From positions 58,067 to 122,066 of the forward strand of contig JAFDVI010000034.1 of NCBI GenBank assembly GCA_018269055.1: a stretch of DNA of 64,000 nucleotides. Direction: 5' to 3'. Position 1 is the stretch's first letter. Every line of letters starts with the position of its first letter. The notes under the pieces are model-generated. The model was not told the origin of the DNA. It saw nothing but the letters and a program-made list of their open reading frames with translations, and did no database searches. This DNA comes from Acidobacteriota bacterium. Lineage in GTDB: Bacteria; Acidobacteriota; Blastocatellia; RBC074. The position numbers and the translations under genes were made by a program. This document shows, piece by piece, positions 60,412-64,000 of this stretch.

Positions 60412-60431
60412 CTGAATGAGCATTCATTCAG
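60412..60431. promoter_or_regulatory. FadR-type operator, TGAATGA-N4-TCATTCA
   Basis: A palindrome of 20 bases with perfect 8-base half sites (CTGAATGA/TCATTCAG) around a 4-base spacer. The half sites and spacing equal the TetR-family FadR site of Bacillus subtilis (TGAATGA-N4-TCATTCA), which controls fatty-acid degradation genes including etfB-etfA. It overlaps the predicted transcription start of etfB-etfA. Confidence 0.7.
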
Positions 60432-60502
60432 GATGAAATTCACGTCTTAATCCCAAGTATTTCAACAGGGAAAACTCTAAACGGTGAGCGACAGGAGTCG
60501 TT

Positions 60503-61282
60503 ATGAAAATTATCGTCTGTCTGAAACAGGTGCCGAAGAACGATTCGATTCTTCGCATCAACGAACAAGGAAACTGGATTCAGGATCGCGATTTGACGTA
60601 CGAGATCAACGAATCCGATCAGTATGGGCTGGAAGCCGCGCTGCAATTGAAGGAAAAACACGGCGGCGAAGTCATCGCGCTTTCGCTTGGCCCGGCGCGC
60701 GCGCAATCTGTCATCAAAGAAGCTTTGGCGCGCGGCGCGGATCGCGGGCTGCATCTGGAAGACGCGGCGTTCGATCACCTGGACGCGTTCGGCGCGGCTT
60801 CGGCGATTGCGGCGGCGGCCAAGGCCGAAGGCTTTGATTTGCTGCTGACCGGATTGCAATCCGACGATCACGGCTATGCGCAAACCGGCGTCATTGCGGC
60901 GGAACTGCTCGGATTGCCGCACGCGACCATCGTGATGGATGTTGAAGCCAATGACGGCACGTTACGCGTCAAACGCGAATTGGAAAGCGGGTATTTCCAA
61001 TGGGTTAGCTTTCCCGCGCCGGCAGTACTGACGATCCAGTCCGGCATCAACACGCTACGCTACGCCACGCTGAAAGGCATTATGGCGGCGAAGAAAAAAG
61101 AGATTAAGAAACTGGACGCTGCCGCGCTGGGTTTACAGGCGGACGCGCTTGCACCGAAGCAGCAAATACGTCGCATTTACGTGCCGCAAAAATCCAAACA
61201 GACGCAGTTCATCGAAGGCAGCCCGACAGAAATTGCAGCCAAGCTGATGGACAAGCTGAAGAATGAAGCTCGTGTTTTTTAG
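60503..61282 (+). CDS. etfB: Electron transfer flavoprotein subunit beta
   Basis: A 259-residue ETF beta subunit. It has KIIVCLKQVPKND at the N-terminus, DLTYEINESDQYGLEAALQL, ALARGADRGLHLED and the GLQSDDHGYAQTGVIAAELL signature with YATLKGIMAAKKKEIKKLDA. It binds AMP and, with EtfA, carries electrons from acyl-CoA dehydrogenases to ETF:quinone oxidoreductase. ACAGGAGTCGTT precedes the ATG. A REPIN-like doublet sits between it and etfA. The upstream FadR-like site suggests control by fatty-acid (acyl-CoA) status. Confidence 0.96.
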   Translation: MKIIVCLKQVPKNDSILRINEQGNWIQDRDLTYEINESDQYGLEAALQLKEKHGGEVIALSLGPARAQSVIKEALARGADRGLHLEDAAFDHLDAFGAASAIAAAAKAEGFDLLLTGLQSDDHGYAQTGVIAAELLGLPHATIVMDVEANDGTLRVKRELESGYFQWVSFPAPAVLTIQSGINTLRYATLKGIMAAKKKEIKKLDAAALGLQADALAPKQQIRRIYVPQKSKQTQFIEGSPTEIAAKLMDKLKNEARVF

Positions 61283-61288
61283 TTGCAT

Positions 61289-61350
61289 GGAGTACCGCCT
61301 TTAGGCGGAATCTTCCAGCAACGTTGCAATCCGCCTGAAGGCGGTACTCC
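61289..61350. repeat. REPIN-like doublet between etfB and etfA
   Basis: Arms GGAGTACCGCCTTTAGGCGG (from 61289, 21 bases with the last A) and its reverse complement (61330-61350) differ at one base and are 20 bases apart. Each arm is a CCGCC/GGCGG hairpin by itself. The same core occurs in frame inside the DUF1553 gene at 41602-41693. Confidence 0.85.
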
Positions 61351-61367
61351 AAACTTTGGGAGAAACA

Positions 61368-62351
61368 ATGGCAAACGGAATTCTAGTTTTCATCGAACAC
61401 GTTGACGGCAAGATCAACAAAGCGTCTTACGAAGCGGTGCGCGCTGCGCAATTAGTTAGCGGCGAAACCGGTCAAGCGATCTCCGCCGTCATTTTGGGCA
61501 ACGGCATTGGCGCCGCAGCCAGCGAAATCGCCGCGAAAAAGCTTGGCGCGGTTTACACCGTCGAAAACGAACTTTTGAAGTCGTACACCGCAGACGGGTA
61601 TTCAGTAGCGTTCAAACAGGTCATCGAACAGTTGCAACCGGAACTGGTTTTGATGACACACACCTACGAAGTCCGCGACTTCGCGCCAAAGCTGGCGGCA
61701 AGTTTGCGCCGCGCGCTGATTGGCGATTGCATCGGCCACAAAGTCGAAGGCGGCGAACTGGTTCTGACCCGGCAAGTCTTTCAAGGCAAAATGGCCGCGG
61801 ATGTTGTGCCCGTCGGCGACAAACCGCATTTCGTCAGTTTCCAGATCGGCAGTTTTCGCGGCGATGAATGCGAAGCCGGTCAGGCCGAAGTCAAAGCGTT
61901 GGCCGTCAATCTGGATGCCGACATTGTTCGCCAGCAACCCGAAGAGCGGTTCAAGGAAGCCAAAGCGGCAGTTGACCTGACCGCAGCGCCGTTGATTGTT
62001 TCCGTCGGGCGCGGCATCAAAGAGCAAAAGAACATCGAAATCGTCAAAAAGCTGGCCGATGCAATGGGAGCGGAATTGGCGGCTTCGCGTCCGATTTGCG
62101 ACAACGAATGGTTGCCGATGGATCGCCAGATTGGATCTTCGGGGCAAACCGTCGCGCCAAAGATGTATCTGGCCGTAGGCATTTCCGGCGCAATTCAACA
62201 TCTGGTCGGCATGAAAGGCGCGCGCACCATCGTCGCCATCAACAAAGACAAAGAAGCGCCGATTTTTGAAATCGCCGATTACGGCATTGTCGGCGATTTG
62301 TTTGAAATCGTTCCGGCATTGACCGCCGAAGCTGAGAAACTAAAGCAGTAA
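61368..62351 (+). CDS. etfA: Electron transfer flavoprotein subunit alpha
   Basis: A 327-residue ETF alpha subunit. The N-terminal domain starts ILVFIEHVDGKINKASYEAV, and the C-terminal FAD domain has LIVSVGRGIKEQKN, MGAELAASRPICDNEWLPMD, QIGSSGQTVAPKMYLAVGIS and GISGAIQHLVGMKGARTIVA. These are the FAD-binding loops of the family. The ATG at 61368 is preceded by GGGAGAAACA; a TTG four codons upstream is less likely. It follows etfB by 85 bases with the REPIN in between, and both should be transcribed from the operator-linked promoter. Confidence 0.96.
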   Translation: MANGILVFIEHVDGKINKASYEAVRAAQLVSGETGQAISAVILGNGIGAAASEIAAKKLGAVYTVENELLKSYTADGYSVAFKQVIEQLQPELVLMTHTYEVRDFAPKLAASLRRALIGDCIGHKVEGGELVLTRQVFQGKMAADVVPVGDKPHFVSFQIGSFRGDECEAGQAEVKALAVNLDADIVRQQPEERFKEAKAAVDLTAAPLIVSVGRGIKEQKNIEIVKKLADAMGAELAASRPICDNEWLPMDRQIGSSGQTVAPKMYLAVGISGAIQHLVGMKGARTIVAINKDKEAPIFEIADYGIVGDLFEIVPALTAEAEKLKQ

Positions 62352-62381
62352 TTTCAACGCGAGCATGAGTCTTTTCGTTAC

Positions 62382-62460
62382 CCATTCACCATTACGCATT
62401 CCCCATTAACGGACAGAGTAGAAAACCACTCTCTGCCTGTTAATGGGCAATGGTTAATGG
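62382..62460. repeat. Inverted heptad-repeat element after etfA
   Basis: The left arm is heptads CCATTCA, CCATTAC, GCATTCC, CCATTAA (62382-62409) plus CGGACAGAG. The right arm is CTCTGCCTG plus TTAATGG, GCAATGG, TTAATGG (62431-62460). The arms are imperfect reverse complements around a 12-base loop. It lies 30 bases after the etfA stop codon. Confidence 0.8.
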
Positions 62461-62498
62461 CTGTCGCGCTTTAATTCCACACAACCGGAGTCTTTCCA

Positions 62499-63935
62499 AT
62501 GACCATCAACCGCCGTTCGTTTATTTGTTATATCGTGCTTCTTCTGACTTTCCTGGCTTTTGCTGTCCACACCAACGCCAAAGCGCGCAAAGGCAAAAAA
62601 GTCACCGCGCTGGATCGGTATGTCGCCAAACCAGACCCGAATTACAGCTACAAAATCACCAACACGATCAAGAAAGAAGGCTTCACCGTCTACATTGTCC
62701 GCATGACTTCACAGCAATGGCGTACGGCGGCGGAAGTGGATAAGCCGATCTGGGAACATTGGATGACGATTACGCAGCCCGATGAAGTTGTTTCTCCAAC
62801 AGGCTTTATGTTCATTTCAGGTGGTTCGGTGAACAGCAAGGAACCCGGTTTGCCCAGCGGCATCTTCACGGATATGGCCGTGCGAACAAAATCCGTCGTG
62901 GCCGAGTTGAAGATGATTCCGTATGAACCGCTGACGTTCAAAGACGAAACCAAATCCCGCAACGAAGACGGAATCATTGCTTACACCTGGGAAAAATTCA
63001 TGCGAACCGGCGACGAAAACTGGCCGCTGCGTTTGCCGATGACCAAAGCCGCCGTGCGAGGTTTGGATACTGTCACCGCCGTCGCCGCCAGCACCGAAGG
63101 CGGCAAAAATTCCGCGAAGGTGGAAAAGTTCATTGTCAGCGGCGGATCAAAACGCGGTTGGACGACGTGGACAACCGCGATTGTGGATGACCGCGTCATC
63201 GCCATTGTTCCGTACGTGATTGATTGTCTGAATCTGGAAAAGGGACTGGAACATCATTATCGTGCTTACGGATTTTGGGCGCCTGCTGTCCACGATTATC
63301 TGAACGTTGTGACCTGGGCGGGAACTCCACAGTATAAAGCCTTGATGGACATCGAAGACCCATATTCATACCGCGACCGGTTGACGATGCCGAAGATGAT
63401 CATCAACTCCGCAGGCGATCAGTTCTTTCTGCCGGATTCGTCGCAGTTTTACTTCGACGATTTGAAGGGCGAAAAACATCTGCGTTACGTGCCGAACAGC
63501 AACCACAGTTTGGATGGCACGGACGCTCCGATGACGCTGGACGCCTTTTACGAATCCGTGCTGAAAGGCACGCCGCGTCCGCGCTACAGTTGGAAGTTTG
63601 AAAAGGACGGTTCGATCACCGTCAACACCGTGGACAAACCGACCGAAGTCAAACTGTGGTACGCCACCAATCCCAAAACGCGCGACTTCCGCATGGAACT
63701 CATTGGCAAGGCGTACAAGAGCGAAGTGCTGCAACCCGTCAAAGAAGGCGTGTACGTCGGCAAAATGGCGAAGCCCGAAACCGGCTTCACGGCATACTTT
63801 GTCGAAATGACGTTTCCCAGTGGCGGCAAATACCCATTCAAATTCACCAGCGGCGTCCGCGTCACACCAGACGTCTATCCGTTTACCGCTCCGCCGAAAC
63901 AGAACCCGGCAGCTTCGAACATAGGGCAAAAGTAA
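62499..63935 (+). CDS. Exported PhoPQ-activated pathogenicity-related family protein (PqaA-like)
   Basis: A 478-residue exported alpha/beta-hydrolase-like protein with a signal peptide (about 1-27). The PhoPQ_related domain shows TALDRYVAKPDPNYSYKI, WEHWMTITQPDEV and the nucleophile-type elbow IVSGGSKRGWTTWTTAIVDD. Further on are YVIDCLNLEKGLEHHYRAYG, DPYSYRDRLTMPKMIINSAG and a C-terminal catalytic-acid/His region NSNHSLDGTD. The serine in GGSKRG replaces the usual GxSxG. The family is named from Salmonella PqaA (melittin resistance); in environmental bacteria its role is unknown. It has a weak ribosome binding site (CCGGAGTCTTTCCA) and ends 65 bases before the window edge. Confidence 0.92.
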   Translation: MTINRRSFICYIVLLLTFLAFAVHTNAKARKGKKVTALDRYVAKPDPNYSYKITNTIKKEGFTVYIVRMTSQQWRTAAEVDKPIWEHWMTITQPDEVVSPTGFMFISGGSVNSKEPGLPSGIFTDMAVRTKSVVAELKMIPYEPLTFKDETKSRNEDGIIAYTWEKFMRTGDENWPLRLPMTKAAVRGLDTVTAVAASTEGGKNSAKVEKFIVSGGSKRGWTTWTTAIVDDRVIAIVPYVIDCLNLEKGLEHHYRAYGFWAPAVHDYLNVVTWAGTPQYKALMDIEDPYSYRDRLTMPKMIINSAGDQFFLPDSSQFYFDDLKGEKHLRYVPNSNHSLDGTDAPMTLDAFYESVLKGTPRPRYSWKFEKDGSITVNTVDKPTEVKLWYATNPKTRDFRMELIGKAYKSEVLQPVKEGVYVGKMAKPETGFTAYFVEMTFPSGGKYPFKFTSGVRVTPDVYPFTAPPKQNPAASNIGQK

Positions 63936-64000
63936 ACGAAGTTGGGGGAAGCAAAAGGAACTGAAGTTTATGGAGGAGCTTAGCTCGACTTTATCCATTC

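Overview
The window looks like a chromosomal piece of an Acidobacteriota genome, most likely Blastocatellia or Solibacter-like. This is inferred from gene content alone: TIGR03437 C-terminal domains, a TIGR03436-type VWFA protein, an Oar-like TonB receptor with a carboxypeptidase regulatory domain, DUF1549/DUF1553 and DUF1501 proteins, DUF1080, PQQ-type propellers and TAT-exported sugar oxidoreductases. Most genes have plain Shine-Dalgarno sites and many neighbours overlap by 1 or 4 bases. There is one tRNA (initiator fMet) and no rRNA, CRISPR array, prophage or insertion sequence that I can see.

Layout. 1-2.1 kb: end of a peptide-type ABC permease pair and an amphipathic membrane protein. 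2.1-5.4 kb (minus): the cdaA-cdaR-glmM cell-wall/c-di-AMP operon. 5.7-9.3 kb: a secreted PKD-TIGR03437 protein, a minimal penicillin-binding transpeptidase with a very basic N-terminus, and a small membrane-anchored protein. 9.3-14.2 kb (minus): M16-like protein, ubiE/menG, tldD, pmbA. 14.4-17.0 kb: SPOR-domain protein and a TAT-exported Gfo/Idh oxidoreductase. 17.2-22.3 kb: two TAT-exported intradiol dioxygenases separated by a broken TIGR03437 domain, a VWFA protein and a YVTN lipoprotein. 22.4-25.9 kb: a large TonB-dependent receptor. 26.2-32.5 kb (minus): DUF1080, Gfo/Idh, TIM-barrel isomerase, EthD, SGNH-like and DUF3224 genes, interrupted by a HEPN-like gene and a MazF-type toxin-antitoxin pair. 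32.6-36.5 kb: a cytochrome c-helix-hairpin-helix fusion and two PQQ-type propellers. 37.5 kb: tRNA-fMet. 38.0-46.3 kb (plus): DsbA-like, dgoA, dgoK, DUF1553, cyclase, DUF1501. 46.3-52.6 kb: peptidase, YndJ-like protein, thymidine kinase, glpX, class A beta-lactamase and two membrane proteins. 52.6-57.6 kb (minus): an aa3-type cytochrome oxidase cluster with a cupredoxin-like lipoprotein. 57.8-64 kb (plus): M1 aminopeptidase, etfB-etfA behind a FadR-like operator, and a PhoPQ-activated-type protein.

The picture is of an aerobic heterotroph living on polymers and sugars. It has outer-membrane uptake, exported dioxygenases and sugar oxidoreductases, De Ley-Doudoroff galactonate steps, fatty-acid linked electron transfer and aerobic respiration.

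The least ordinary signals are repeats. Inverted arrays with a 7-base period sit at the 3' ends of several genes, and REPIN-like doublets lie between genes. Elements of both kinds are also found in frame inside the DUF1553 gene, adding three segments to the protein. Two decayed duplicates (a TIGR03437 domain and an isomerase 3' end) and the toxin-antitoxin/HEPN island are the other places worth attention.
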